In this document: positions 29,203 through 41,900 of the stretch, in pieces
How the letters are laid out: the number at the start of each line of letters is the position of its first letter
Numbering within the stretch: the first letter of the stretch is position 1
From: Tribonema minus
Taxonomy: Eukaryota > Sar > Xanthophyceae > Tribonematales > Tribonemataceae
NCBI GenBank assembly: GCA_017506865.1
Contig: JAFCMP010000112.1
Location: 620,001 to 684,000 of the forward strand
DNA: 64,000 nt
Direction: 5' to 3'
Program-made: the position numbers and the translations under genes
Notes under the pieces: model-generated
What the model was told of the DNA's origin: nothing
The model's database searches: none
The model's input: only the letters and a program-made list of their open reading frames with translations

Positions 29203-31250
29203 ATGGCCACGCAGATCGCGAGAACGCTGCTTGTGACGGCGCTGCTGCTCTCGTGCGCGACGGGCTTCATGCGGACGTGTGCGAAATGCTCGCTGCCTCA
29301 GGTGCTGCGGCGCGCCACTGGCAGGAGAGGTGAGGCGAGCATCAAATGCTTAGTTCTTCATGCCGCAGAGCTCGGATAACTGGCTTCACAAGCTTATGAC
29401 GATCGCGTGTGTCGAACTCATTTTCCATGAAGGCCGTTGAGGTGATTTGACATGAGTCACATGACCTACAATTGACGTGATTTGACATGACATAGATTGG
29501 CGCTGGTGTGGTGCATGGCCCAGGCGGTCTCAGGGCCACTGGATGTGAGCGCGATGGCGGTGCAGCATTGCGCATGGAAGCAAAAGGGCTCATGGCACAG
29601 GCAGAAGGACTGCGGTCAGAGGTAAGCTGATTTGTTTGTGTTTTTGACTTCGCTGAACAGCTGCCACATTTACCGTGCTCATGTATATTGTCATTTGGCG
29701 TATGACCATGCATATCGTCAATTGACGTACTCGCTGGAATTGAAGAACGTTAACTTCTGCTTTGGCCATAGTGCTATCAACTGTGTCCGGTCGCAGCACA
29801 CGGTGCTTTGCCAGTTGCTGGCCTTCACCTAGGGTCATGGCCCACTTGTCAGCACAGAACCATTGCTGCCGATACCAGCAAGTGATCGTCCACTGATGTG
29901 TCAGCTGCGTGCAAGCAGGCTTCCACATTACTGCCATGCCCGCTGCTTGCCGAAGCACCCACTTCAAAGGTCAAACCCGTCAGCGAGTTGATTCAAAAAT
30001 GGCATCTCTGCAGGTCACGGGGCAAGAGAAGCTGAGCATCAAGAGAAGACTGACGCAGGTCAAGTCACGGCGCCGCATTCTGAAGGAGCAGCTCGCGGAG
30101 CTCAAGCAAGAGCAGCAGAAGGTCAGCTGATGCGGCCAGCGGCAGAAACATGCAATTAAGTAGATGGAATTGTCCAGCAGCAGATATCGCTGGGGACTTC
30201 AGCAGTTGGAATGGCGTACCCATGCGTGCATGGCATGCCACATGCGCCTGCGGCGCATGCCTTGTCTCCACACTTATTACACTGCTGGACATACGCAGTA
30301 CACATACTGTAGTGCGTGATGACTGTTCTACACATGTGACATGCATCTCATCGCTCAGGCATTCACACTCACGGCACTCCTTTTGCCATTCACAACTGTG
30401 ATCGCTCTGTGTCAGGTCATGATGGACCTCCATGCGCTTGTCAGAGAGGTCCAGGCGCTGAAGCGCGTCGGCAGCGGCATTGACGACTCGCCCCCAGAGC
30501 GCAAGGCCCTGCGAGACTGGCTCATACTCGAGTGCAAAGACCTGAGCATCGATGGCGCAGAAGCGGAGCAGACTGTGGTGAGCACTGCTGCATTGAACGG
30601 ACGATTTCGTGACGTTGTACAGTGATGCATTCGTGTGCAACCTGGGCACAGGCCTGGCGGTCATGGTCTAGCAAGATGGAGGTGGCGTTGCCAACTATTG
30701 TGTTAGGTGTTCGCCTTGTGATTTGTGTTCCTGCCAACTTCCATCGCCAGCAACCCACATTTCAGCGCTCATGGTGTACCCTCTCTGGCACCTGCAGGAC
30801 ACATTCTTGCAGGCGATGGCGGATGCGCCGCTGCAGAAGGACGTCCAGTTCAAGCGCATGTTCTCCAACTGGCTGACGGCACAGACAGTGCGCACAGAGA
30901 GTGCGCGCGTCATGGCACGCAACGACGCGGTCGTCATCGGGGTATTTGAGATGGTCTTGAACAAGCTGGTAAACAGCCACGCGCGAGCCGGAGTGCGCAA
31001 GTGCACCTGCAGCAGCGCCAGTGGGCACTTGCGGGGACGTTTGCGAACGGGTTGGTGGCACGTGACCGGTACGGTGATGAGGTGGTGGACCGTGAAGACA
31101 TTTTGACAGCATTTGTTTTGTGGGCAGTATCTAGGCCTTAGCCGCCCTTCAGTTAAGTACATGTGGCCACTTGAGCAGGCGGAGTGGGCCTACATGGTGG
31201 ATCCACCAGGGGTTATATTTGGGGTTGAGATGCGGCTACTTCTGGGATAA
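29203..31250 (+). CDS. Unknown 248-residue protein with plastid-type leader, 6 exons
   Basis: Exons: 29203-29329, 29566-29621, 30014-30121, 30416-30577, 30798-30968, 31128-31250; GT-AG throughout and all phases agree. Residues 1-21 (ARTLLVTALLLSCATG) are a signal peptide followed by Phe-22 and a Lys/Arg/Cys-containing stretch without acidic residues, compatible with plastid import through the secretory route. Residues about 45-100 are strongly charged and predicted helical or coiled (RRRILKEQLAELKQEQQK). The remainder is mixed alpha-helical, with VREVQALKRV, LRDWLILECKDLSI and MARNDAVVIGVFEMVLNKL, ending in a WPLEQAEWAYMVDPPG segment. No family is recognised; plastid location is an inference from the leader only. 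Confidence 0.7.
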
Positions 31251-31559
31251 AGGGGCACTTCTCGTGAGGCGCGGCTGATGCTCAGCATAGTTGAACTTTC
31301 TGCTTGGCAAACTGTGCTTTAATCACTTCATTGCTTCGACAACAAAACAAACACTTGGACTTCTGCTGTCTCTTTGTAGGATTCTCCCCAATCTTAATGG
31401 CAACATGAAACATCAGCCTGGTGAAGGCAAATTGGTCAGTTATCCCTGTGATGTGGTGACAACCGTTGAACACTGCACACAGCCATCAAGGTGAGGCAGC
31501 ACTCAACTCTTTCTGCATTTGAGAAAGTGTTGCCCTCACCACATTGTCATGTATACAGG

Positions 31560-32560
31560 CCATAACATTTGTGGTGCAGGCCGCGAATTCTGCAGCGAGA
31601 ATGCTGGCAGCCTCCATGTCGCAGCTGACAAGGCTTGTTGGCAATATGGAGCTGTTTACCCTGTAGACCACATTGCCTTGACTGCCAAGCGGTGCATGCT
31701 CGACGCGGTCAAGGCAGCGTACCCCAAAAGCCTCCGCAGCCTGCAGTGGCTTGACAACATCGACCTGCTGTCGGACTTACCACTGGTCGAGCATGCGCCT
31801 TACAGGGCAGGCATGTACACCGCAGCCGGCGTAGGGCATTGGCAGCCAACTATCATGCCACCAGTGCCCCTGTACTACCCGCCAGGTCCCTATGGGTACT
31901 ACTAGCATGCCAGGCAGTAATTTACTCATGGCATGCATGGCACGGAGTGGTACCACAACATGTAGAGTAACTCGCGATTGTAAATCAATGCGTTTATGTG
32001 CAGGTTGTCACATGTCGATGGCGTGCATGAATGGCGTGCATGCCTCGTGAATGTCCGCTGCGGTCTGCCAATGTTCGCAAAGGTTCAAACGCTCCCCTAC
32101 CGGGCTCACTGCATCGACAAATGGATGCAACGCTCAGTTTGATGCGATGCGACAACATTGTGACGACTTGCCCGTGTACACATGGACTCACAATCGCGAG
32201 CAAGTCTATATGGTGTGGTAACACTCCAAGCCATGCACACCATGGGTTGGTAAACTACTGCCTTGCATGCTTCAAGTACCCGTGAGGACCTGGCGGGTAG
32301 TACAGGGGCGCTGGTGGCATGACAGTAGGCTGCCAAATTGAATGCCCTATGCCGGCTGCGCTGTACATGCCTGCCACTCAAGGCGCATGCTCCACTAGTG
32401 GTAGGTCCGAGAGCAGGTCGGATGTGCTCAAGCCACTGCGAGCTGCTGAGGCATTTGGGATACGCTGCCTTGGCCGCGTCGAGCATGCGCCGCTTGGCAG
32501 TCATGGCAACGATGCCTACATGGTGTATTTCGTGATTCTGCCCGAGAGCCGCACCAGCTT
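31560..32560. repeat. Inverted duplication with one open and one broken coding copy
   Basis: Plus-strand 31560-32030 is repeated in reverse complement at about 32120-32560 with a spacer near 100 bases. Readable anchors: AKRCMLDAVKAAYPK at about 31683 on the plus strand against AKRRMLDAAKAAYPK on the minus strand, and the ccgccaggtcc stretch at 31879 against ggacctggcgg at 32286. Identity is high in blocks with small indels. Confidence 0.85.
31672..31905 (+). CDS. Short hypothetical coding segment inside the inverted duplication
   Basis: The frame ending at 31905 contains ALTAKRCMLDAVKAAYPKSL, then LQWLDNIDLLSDLPLVEHAP, and closes with PPVPLYYPPGPYGYY. The inverted copy keeps the first part but loses the frame after EHIRPAL, so this is the better preserved copy. 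An alternative frame of the same DNA (31561-31660) reads as an amphipathic peptide ending in a stop. Neither family nor gene boundaries are recognised; it may belong to a mobile element. Confidence 0.3.
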   Translation: MALTAKRCMLDAVKAAYPKSLRSLQWLDNIDLLSDLPLVEHAPYRAGMYTAAGVGHWQPTIMPPVPLYYPPGPYGYY

Positions 32561-32570
32561 CGATGTACAC
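32290..32570 (-). pseudogene. Decayed inverted copy of the 31672-31905 segment
   Basis: On the minus strand it reads AKRRMLDAAKAAYPK like its partner, then shifts frame relative to the other copy and loses the Tyr/Pro-rich ending. Two further minus-strand frames just upstream (32597-32779, with MERADARELLAAMARDYK, and 32730-32963, with GVRNLSAALYALVSAMNSF) overlap in different frames, suggesting a single frameshifted source. Confidence 0.4.
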
Positions 32571-33561
32571 GCGCTGCCTGCTTTCTCACTGACCATCTAG
32601 GGACCTGGCGTGTATGACAGGGTGTGGGTTGCCTTTCCGGCATCCGCGGCAAATCCTGCGTGATGCTGCGCTCTAGTGCTTAGGTCCGAGAAAGAGGTTT
32701 TGTAGTCCCTCGCCATGGCGGCCAGCAGCTCACGAGCATCCGCGCGTTCCATCACCAGTGCGGCCCTCAGCGAGGGCAACCGTGGTGAAAGAATTCATGG
32801 CGCTGACGAGTGCATAAAGGGCTGCCGATAGATTCCTGACGCCTGGAGCGCCTTCGTTCTGCCCAGCTCCCGCAAAGGCAGGCAGCGCCTGCCGCATGAG
32901 CTTGCTCCCGCGGAGAAATATTGACATCTCGCAGACCGTGCAGAGGAACCTGAGCTGAGCCATGACAGCAACTCACACACACGTGCTTGTGTGTAGATAT
33001 CACCAACGCACAGCAAGCCTTTCCAGCTCAGGACAAAACTGAAACGTCAAGTGCACAACCTCAAGTGCAACGTGCCCAAAGACACACAATGAGCTCGACT
33101 GTGGTGAAATGAATACCGTGACAAAACCTGGTGTCTTAACTCTCTGCAACCACTAGATATTAACTGCATTCATGCGCTGCCCAAAAGCGTCGCTGTGTGG
33201 AAGTGGTGCTGAACTGCGCATAGCACTGCTCAGCACATCTGCCATCTGCCACTGACTCTTGTGATACTAGCTTGTTCTGCACTTGCTCGCGCACGCACTG
33301 GTGCAGCACTTGACATCAATGTGCTTAGTGCGCTGCGAGGCACCTTCCGCAGCTAAAAATGGATCGCCACTGCGTTGTCCTCCTAATGCGAACCACCTCC
33401 TGCTCCGGGCCAAGAAACTCGAGGGTGTACATGACGCAAAGAGACGTGTGTACTTTTTATTGATTCTCGCTCAGGGCGCGAAAAAGCCCAGATGATTGGC
33501 ATCTAGCTGTAAGGAATCTACATGTCGTATGACAGTCTGAAAGTGTCGCAACGACAACCAC

Positions 33562-34224
33562 TCAAACGCCGCCGCCGCCAAATGGCATCTCGGGGTCCTC
33601 CCCTACGTCCTCCTCCATGTGCCCCCCCCCCCTGGATTCTGCCATGTGTGTCATGACACGGCCAGAGTACGCCATGTGGAGCGCTGCCGACAGTGCCGAG
33701 CGTAAGCGCGCCAGGGCGATGCCCTTGAGAGCTTTAGGGCGCGCTCCTCCGGGCACTGACATCCTGCTGGCATACTCCGTCGCCACAGCCTCCAGCAGCT
33801 TCCGCCTCTGCTCCCCGATGCTGCCAAATGACCCTATTGCCAAAGTGGCAAGTTCGTAGCAATTCTGATCATAATGACCAGAATAGTGGGTAGTCTTGGC
33901 GGCCTCTTGGTCGCGGCAGCATCGCTCGGGGTCTGCTGCAGTCTTCACCGCCCGCGACGCCACCTGTGCCTCGAAGCAGGTAACGTCCACCATGAGCGGT
34001 AGGTGGCGTGTCGGGTCGTCGTAGCCGGTCACCGGGAAGGCGTCGGCAGGCAGCACGATGTCCATCCTGCGACTCCCCGGCGGCCCGGCGGACCCCAGAA
34101 ACGGCGTGTAGTCCTCGTCCACCAGTCCCGTTTTGAGGTATTGCCGCAGGAGGCGCGTGTGTACATGCCCCTTGCGAAGCGAAATTAATAAAAGTACATG
34201 CATGCCATTGTCGATGTGTAGCAT
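33562..34224 (-). mobile_element. C-terminal endonuclease-like fragment of a retroelement
   Basis: A 220-residue minus-strand frame with the pattern of the restriction-like (PD-(D/E)XK) nuclease found at the C-terminus of some non-LTR retroelement polyproteins: RRMDIVLP, then LMVDVTCFEA, then a Lys-Thr-Thr-His-Tyr block (EAAKTTHYSGHY), then LATLAIGSFGSIGEQRRKLL. Arg/Lys-rich helices and an acidic Gly-rich tail follow. No reverse transcriptase is visible upstream, so the copy looks truncated. It sits only 150 bases past the stop of EMC10, on the same strand. The family call is from motif memory, not a search. Confidence 0.5.
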
Positions 34225-34372
34225 TGCGTGAAATCCACAATTGATCTAGAGCAGTGCAAAGTTGGGCAAGCAGGGAGAGCTGAAACTCCTGCACGGCGTT
34301 GCTGAAGCGTGTATTTACATGGCACAGACGCAGCTGCTGCCTCCTGCATCGCTCAACATCATGTGGCACCGG

Positions 34373-37300
34373 TCATCGTCCCCCCGGGCGTCCCCCTGCC
34401 TGCCCCCCCCCGCCCCCCTGCCCCCCTGCCGCTGGCGGCTCGCCGCCGCCGCCGCCGCCAGACAGGAGAATCATCATCGGCACAATGATGTACCACTGCG
34501 GACACGGCACATGTGCAGAACAAAAGTCAGAATTGGGGCATGCATGATTGCACAGTGATGGAGAAGCATTTATCGGGTTCGTCGCTGTTGTCTATGAATG
34601 AATGGCAGATGGCAGCACGCATCAACCGGCGCACCGCGCTGCCAGTGCGCATCTCTGCCGCTGAGCCGGTGGAGTTGAAACGGACGTGCTCAGCACGCCG
34701 TGCATACTCGCCTCACGCCCTTCAATCACATTCGGATCGCGCCATGTCCACACGTAGTGTAGAGTCTGCGCGCCGCTTCCGCTTCCGCAGTGTGCATTGC
34801 CACGCGCCATCGACCACACCATCGTATCGCATCACTAAGCTGATGATGTGCTGGCGCTCTATTATCTGCAGCCTTCGCTGCGGTCGGTTCACGTCATTCA
34901 ACGTCAGCATGGTGTTGGGGCACGTGTCAGGCACACGACTCTGAAACGCATCTGCGCGAGCCCTGCGGGCCCCTGCGGCACTGCATCAAGGCGCCCCGCA
35001 CAGCGCTGACACCTCTCTCTATTGTGGAAATATGATTGTAGGTACGTTGGGCACACACGACGAACCCAAATTCTAACCCTCACCCTAACTCTAAATCAAA
35101 CCCCGTGGTCTGCCTTTGCAACACAGTGCAGCACAGCTGGCCCTTGCAGTGCGCAAGAGCACCAGCGCATGCGCGCGTCCAATCTCCCACGCCACTTCCG
35201 CAAGTGCTCACAATCGGCACCCCGCGCGAGACGAGACAACTGCAGCGGCACTCACATAGCGCTTGAACAGGTCCATGATCCCCGTCGGGTGCTGCGGCTT
35301 GGCGCCCTCGCCCGGCGGCTGCACGAGCGCCTGCAGCTGCTGCAGGCCCGGCGGCGGGTGCGGCGCCGTCGCCTGCACCTCTATGCTGTGAGGGGGGGGG
35401 GGGGGGGGGGTGCGGGGGGAGGGGGGCGCAGGGGACGAGGGTCAGCGCCGCAGCAGGCTGGGCGTAGAGGCACAAGCGACGGGTGGCGGATAGCATAGAG
35501 CGTGCGCTGCGGCGCTGCAGCGTGGGCAAGCGGGACCGCCCCGCGATGCGCAGCGCGATTCACGCTCGCCGCCCAAGCGGAGACCGCCGCGGGGCAAGGC
35601 GCGGGCATAGCGAGATGGGACTGCCGCCGCCAGCGCAGCACAGCGTGGCCAGCGGGCGCGCCGCGCGCCTTCAGAGAGCAGCCCGCTTCTACGGTTGAAG
35701 TTCATGCTCATTGAAGTTCGTGTTCATCGAAGTTCATGTTCATCGAAGCTGATGATCGTGCCGCTCACATCTGCGCGGCCGCGGGCGCCGCCATCGTGAC
35801 AGCCGTCTGCACGACGACCTTGGCGGGCAGGCGCGCGCGCTGGCAGTCGCGCGTCAGGCTCAGCGGGCCCTGCGGCGCCGTGTAGTCCAGGCCCACCACG
35901 GAGCCGTCCTGCGAGGGGCGGGGGGGGGGGGGGGGGGGGGGGGAGGGGGCGTGGAGGCGGTGAGAGGGGGTGGGTGGCGGGGGGCGGGCGGCGCGGAGGC
36001 GGCGAGAGCTCCTCCCCCCGCGTTTGGCGCCGTGGCCGCAGCACCGCTTGACGAAATGACAGCCACTGAACACGACGCTGCCGCTGCATGACTGCGTTCG
36101 ATGACATCCAACGTGTGTCAGCGCTGAGCCTTCACGGCGCATCGCGTCAGCTAGGGCTAGGGCTTGCCGTTGATCCACACACGGCTCAGCGCGCGCCTGC
36201 GCCAGTCCCTGGTCGCCGGACGAGGCCGCGAAGGTGGAGCGCGCAGCTGCTGGGCTGCTTTTAGGAAACCGCTGATAATGCGCAAGTGCTGAGCGTTGAT
36301 GGGTGTGTGCGGCGTGCGCCCTGAACGGTGTCTGTACAGTGTACGTGACCGGATAGGTGATGCCGGTCAATATTGTAGAATATCAAATCAAATGCCAGCT
36401 TATTGAGAGCTGGTGTGGGCAATTAAAGACGCACTGGCACATGAAAACAGAACCAAAGATCATGGGAGTTTATGGCGTCTTCTTCCTATACCACCCTCAA
36501 AGCCCCTCCAAGTCAGCGACGATTTGCGTAACAGTACAGTGAAAACGATGACATGTGGGTAAGCGCTACATAGGTGCGTGCTACGAGTAGAGTGAAAATG
36601 GTGAAATGCGGGTAAGCGCCATCGTGCATGCTGCCTCTGCACGCTCTAGTCAGCTGATGTTCAGCAAAGTGGATGACGCATTCAGGGGACAATGTAAGCA
36701 AAGGCACAACGCTCGTGGCCATGGCAAAGCTGCTTCATCATCTGTGCAAATGCTATACATCTTGATGCGAATGACTGAGCACGCAACCTTGCTTCTTTTC
36801 AAACACACGCAACAGGTCCGCTTTGCAGGAACTAGCCACTAAGTTTGAACCTTGTGATCACGTCCCCATGACTTGGAACAGTCACAAAGGATGGGTGCTT
36901 GTGTGCTCTGTGAGCTCTCTAGTCAATGACAACCACAGAGCAAACATGTATAGGTTAAACTCAGAGATGTAGGCCTACCTGTGCTGTGTGCAGTATGATT
37001 TCTTCCTTGAAGCCAGCCTTGTACAGGTCGCACTGCAGCAGCAGGTGCGGTGCAACAGCAACGGCGCGAGCGGACAACAGTCACGATGAAGCCCCTAATC
37101 AATACGTACATCATCAACACAAGGGCTTCCAGCTTCCAGCATGTGAAAGCTGTACGCCTCTTCTTGCAGCAGGTACAAGTACTGTGGGTATGATGGCACT
37201 GTTTGACTCGTGGCCAATGACTGCAGCAGCGGCGACCACGGTTATTGGTGGAAGGCACTTGCGGCCAACCACTCCTTGTCACCTAGAGCTCTACGATATT

Positions 37301-37991
37301 TTGAATCGTTTTCATATGACAACTTCAACTTTGAATTGATGCCCACCTGGTAGTTCAGATGCGTGAAAGCTGGCGATGCAGGCAGTGAAGTGACACCAGC
37401 CGTTGAAGTGACGCCAGCCGTCAAGGAGCCACCACGTCGACAACAGGTGCATAAGAATCGGGCTGAACGTGGTTGCCGTCTATTGCGACATGAGCACACA
37501 CTCATAGTTCAACGCTTTTCTGCAATACAGAGTTGGTGAATGCCTGCAAATACGTTTACTCAGGATTCGGGATAAGCCACAACATGTAAAGCAGAGGGCA
37601 CGATCTACGGTGAGCACATACTGCAAGAACCTTAAGTACGATGACAGTAAAGTGCCATTTGCACTGTGGAGCTGGGCAGCAAACCGTATATACTTGATGT
37701 TCTTGCGAAAACGATCTTAGATTCAGATGAACTGCTCACCGCGTGGATAGCTGTCATCACCGCCCTGTCTCCGCCAGCTTGCACTTGTATTCTGTAAAGT
37801 CCACCCTCCGCTATCAATTTCAGCATCGCGCTCCTCTGCTCCTCTGTCAGCTCCAGGCCCGCATCTAGAGCTCCCCTACTCTGAAAGCTGTCTGAGAGTC
37901 CAAAAGAGTGCTGCGCTTGAAGCGCTGCTCCTGCCGCATTGCAGCGGTGCACAAGGCAGCAAGCCACAACGACTGCCGCAACACGCCGCAT
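34373..37991 (-). CDS. EMC10: ER membrane protein complex subunit 10 (EMC10), 5 exons
   Basis: Minus-strand exons: 37740-37991, 36979-37032, 35769-35908, 35256-35385, 34373-34495; all GT-AG, phases agree, 232 residues (animal EMC10 about 260). EMC inserts and stabilises transmembrane proteins in the ER. Visible marks: a signal peptide (MRRVAAVVVACCLVHRCNA), an LYRIQVQAGG strand, CDLYKAGFKEEIILHTAQ corresponding to the animal CSLxESxLSDxLTLHVD region, DGSVVGLDYTAPQGP corresponding to GNVVGVSVVTHPGGC, GIMDLFKRY before the membrane helix WYIIVPMMILLSG, and a long Gly-rich C-terminal tail, which is also typical of EMC10. The Met at 37991 is chosen because it starts the signal peptide; an upstream in-frame Met at 38027 exists. 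The introns carry long G runs (35391-35410, 35921-35943). Confidence 0.85.
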
Positions 37992-38683
37992 CTTAACGCG
38001 ATGCGATGGCCAGTGTTGGGATAACACACCCCTGTACTGACGGGTTGAGTCGAGTTTCCAGAAAGGTATACTTTGGCGTGCAGCAAACGTGCACTAAAAT
38101 GAAATGCTCAAGACGAACAGCAAGCCCAGACAAAAAGCTGTGTTGAGAACTGCATATGCTGCTTTGTGTGATAAGTTTCCATGGAGCCTGCAGAAATAAG
38201 TTCCCACGGAGCCTGCACAAGCGCGCTGCACATGGCGCGAAAGGAGCGCGAAGCATCGTGAGCGCGCATGTGTTGGCCATGCCGGTCGCGCAGCATCATG
38301 TCATCAACAGGACCGTGAAACGAGATACGTGAGCGAGCATAGCTGCCTTGACCACAACGCCAGGCATGCGCGCCGCACGCATCCCTGGCGTCACCAGCGC
38401 TGCGAGCATTGCTCAACGAGTCACTTGGCGCCTGGCTGCATCCCATTGGTCACGACGGCAACCCCGCTTTACGAGGTCATGCGCCACCACTTCATATCCT
38501 CGCATGTCGCGCCGCTCTGCGCCGCGCAGCGCGAGCCACACGGGGCGGCTGCGCGGGCAAGGGTCGCCGCCGCTGCTGATCGCTGCCGCAGTGTCTCGCA
38601 GCAGCGCAGCGAAACGCGTCTCAGCCTGCCCCAACTGTGCTGCCGCTGCACGCGCGTCGCGCCTCACGCGCCTCATGCAGCGC

Positions 38684-38939
38684 TCAGTACAGCGACGCGC
38701 CGCCGCCGTGGAAGGCGGGGCCCTGGCCCTGCGGCGCGGCGCCGGAGAGCAGGGCGTCGGCGCCGAGCTGGTGGTGCGGGAAGCCCGACGTGTGGAGCGC
38801 CGCTGCCGAGCCGGGCCGATGCTGCTGCAGCTGCTGAAGGTACTGCTGCTGCTGCTGCTGCTGTTGGTGCTGCTGCTGCTGGTGCTGCTGCTGCTGCTGT
38901 TGTTGCTGCTGCAGCTGCTGCTGATACACCTGCTGTTGG

Positions 38940-38974
<35 letters not shown>

Positions 38975-41900
38975 TAGGAGCTGCTGCGACGCGCGCCCCG
39001 AGCGCTGCGCGGCACCGGCGAGCGGCACACATTCCGGGAATGGCAAGTTGCGAGATGAGCGTTGAAGACATTCGTTGAGGGCTCGCTGCTCACGCCAGAT
39101 GATGTGTGATCGTCAATCTTCATGAGCACGTGCAGCATGGCATACGTACAGGCACACTGCAGTGGCTTCGTGCAGTGCATGACGGCGGTAGATGACGCAG
39201 ATGCGCAGCGCGCCGCGCATGCGTGTCTGGCTCCTCGCCAAATGCACACCACTTGAGCCGACATAACGCAGAGAGCGAGTCTCGCTTCTCCAGCACTGGG
39301 AGCCACATGTAAGCACATGCACAAGCACTCGCACCTTCGTCGCTGCCTGCCGACTGCTGCAAACTGCAGCAGAAGTGGCAAAACCAAATTTACCGTCCTC
39401 GCACGAGCGCATGGAGCTATGTAGCAGCAGCAACGATTTGAGCAATCTGCGACGGCGCATGCGCTGCAACTGCCGCGACCATAACCTCCGGTGCGTCAAC
39501 GATTCATCAACAAGCAGTTTGTCTACGCTGGTCCTCCCGTGAACGTGCGGAGCGAACAGAGGCGCTACGGCGGCTGCAAGACTTGCCCGCGACGAGCGCA
39601 CCGCGGCCCCCCCTCCCACACCGCAAATCAACAACGCTCGGCAGAGCGCAGCTATCGCTATATAGATACTTCTTTGTTACTGTTACTTCCAACTTCAAGT
39701 GTGTGATGTGACTCACGTCTGCGGCGTCGCTCGCCGACGCCTGCGCGACGCGCGCAAAGGACGACGACATCCAGCCGCCGCCGAGCGGCAGCTCCAGCGC
39801 CTCGGACTCCAGCGCGCGCTTGTCGCTGCGGCGGCGAGGAGGCACCACGCGGCAGCAGAAGGGCAGCGCTGCTCAGTCGTTGCAACAGCGCATAGGCCAT
39901 AGACACAAAGGGTGGTGCTTCGTTCCAGCGTGCGAACGGGGGAGACACACGGTTGGTTATGCATCTAGAGCACTGCGACGTCGCAGCACCCATCCCCACC
40001 ATAGAAGCAGGAGACTGCTGCTGTTGTAAGACATGCGCTGCTGCTACACCCACATGAGGGTCCAAACAGACGAAACTGCCGCATGCGCATAATTAACGTA
40101 GGTGGCACTTGCTCAGCGCCGTGCGCCCACACACTGCACCAGCACAAGAGTTGCATGTTTTGCGGGTGGGTCTTGCAGGACTTTTATTCCTCAAGCGGTA
40201 GAAGACGAAGCACATTTCAGTGCACTCGAGCAGAGGGAGAAGAGCGGAGAAATGCAGCACGAGGCAGCGTATGTGCGCCTGCACTCACTCAGCTCTGTGC
40301 AGCTATACCTGCGGGAGGCTGGGTGCAGTGGTTAATACATGCCGCCCCCCACGCCCCCTCCCCCTGTGTCCCATCGGGCACTGCAGCAGCGATCGTCGTC
40401 ATGTCAATCACTCGACACGCACCGCAGTCGTGCATGTACGGGCGTGCGCTTCCAGTAAGCGGCATGTCTACATAGGGTCAGTCGTGGGTGGGAAGGATTC
40501 TGAGGCGATGAGTGCGCCAGCCGAAACGCTGACAGCGCTCACCAACGTTGCATGACACACTGAATACACAAATGATGCTGCAAGGCCTCCCCCCAGTGCA
40601 CACCCGAGCTCAAGCCAGGCACCACTCAGCATCATCAATTTCATGAGGCGGTTGATGCTTTGGAGGTGCAGCCAGCGCGGACGCATTGACATTCGCGACA
40701 AGATTGGGACGCACTTCTGATCACAACGGGGGCAGTGGTGGGCGGTCGCGGCTGCCGGCGCTGACGGAACAGGCGCACTCTGTCCACACATGATGGGGTA
40801 TGTGATATGCATGTGATACCTACCTTCGATGCGCCTGCGCGAGGCGTCGCACCGTCTGCTCGACGTTTTCGCTGAGCTCCTGCAGTACGGCCAGCGGACG
40901 GCACCTGCGCGCGGGCCGTGCGCACAGCAGAACCAGCAATCAGTAGAGCGAAGGCATCAAACCTCAAGAATGAGTTGAGATTTTAAAGCGGTGCGCTCGC
41001 TGCATGTGGCACCCACACCATATAGCATTGGCATTGGCCGCCATGTGCTGCACCTCAAAATAGTCTACTTGTGTATTGGGATGGCTGACTACGACAACAG
41101 AGGCGCGTATTGGTGACTCATGCCATCCGGAAAGCACATGGCTGAGAGCGCCTGCATAGTCAAGGCAGGCATGCCGACGCCCGACACAGAGCATTTCTTA
41201 CTGTCTGCGGTCCTCGTCTGCACTCTTGGCAGACTCGCAATACATCTTTGCATGTATCGTATCTTTGAAATGAGTGTATATGCACAAATCACCTAACTTC
41301 AAAGTACTTCAAGTACACCGACGTGTCACCGCCCACCTGGCATCAATGGCGCGCGCCAGAAAGGCGGCGCGCCGCTGCAGCTGCTCTGCGTGCGCGCGCG
41401 CGCCGCCGCGCGACGGCGCGTCCAGACTCCTCTCCTGCAGCGCGCGCGCGCAGCGCAGGCGCGCCTCGTGCGGCGCCGCGTCGACGTTCACCTGCGCGGA
41501 GAGCGCGTGCACGCGCGCGCAGCTGTCAGCGCCGCGCGGAAGCGCTGTGCAGTACGATCAACACTTTGGTGGTTCGACCGTGAGTCATCTTTGCTGGCGC
41601 ATGTCGCGGGGCGCGCTGATGCAGCAGGTTAGAAAGGGGGGGGGGGGTCCCGCACACGCACGCGGCAAGCAGGCTGCAAATGGCGAGCCAAAAGAAGTCA
41701 GTCCTACGTGCACTGTAACGCTGCATGTGCATTTGCCCCTCACCTCCATCTCGAAGCCGCCGTCGCGCACGTGCGCCCTGCGCGGGTCGAGGTCGAGCTC
41801 GCCGCTGAAGGTGAGCGGCGCGGCGGGCGCGAGGCGCGCGTCGAGGCGCGCGTCCAGCGAGCCGAGCGGCATCGTCGCGCACCGGAACACCTCCTGCGGC

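Noticed and set aside
38413..39387. 324-codon minus-strand frame with poly-Ser/Thr
   Set aside because: An alternative register of the polyglutamine exon; the Gln frame joins upstream exons in phase and ends properly.
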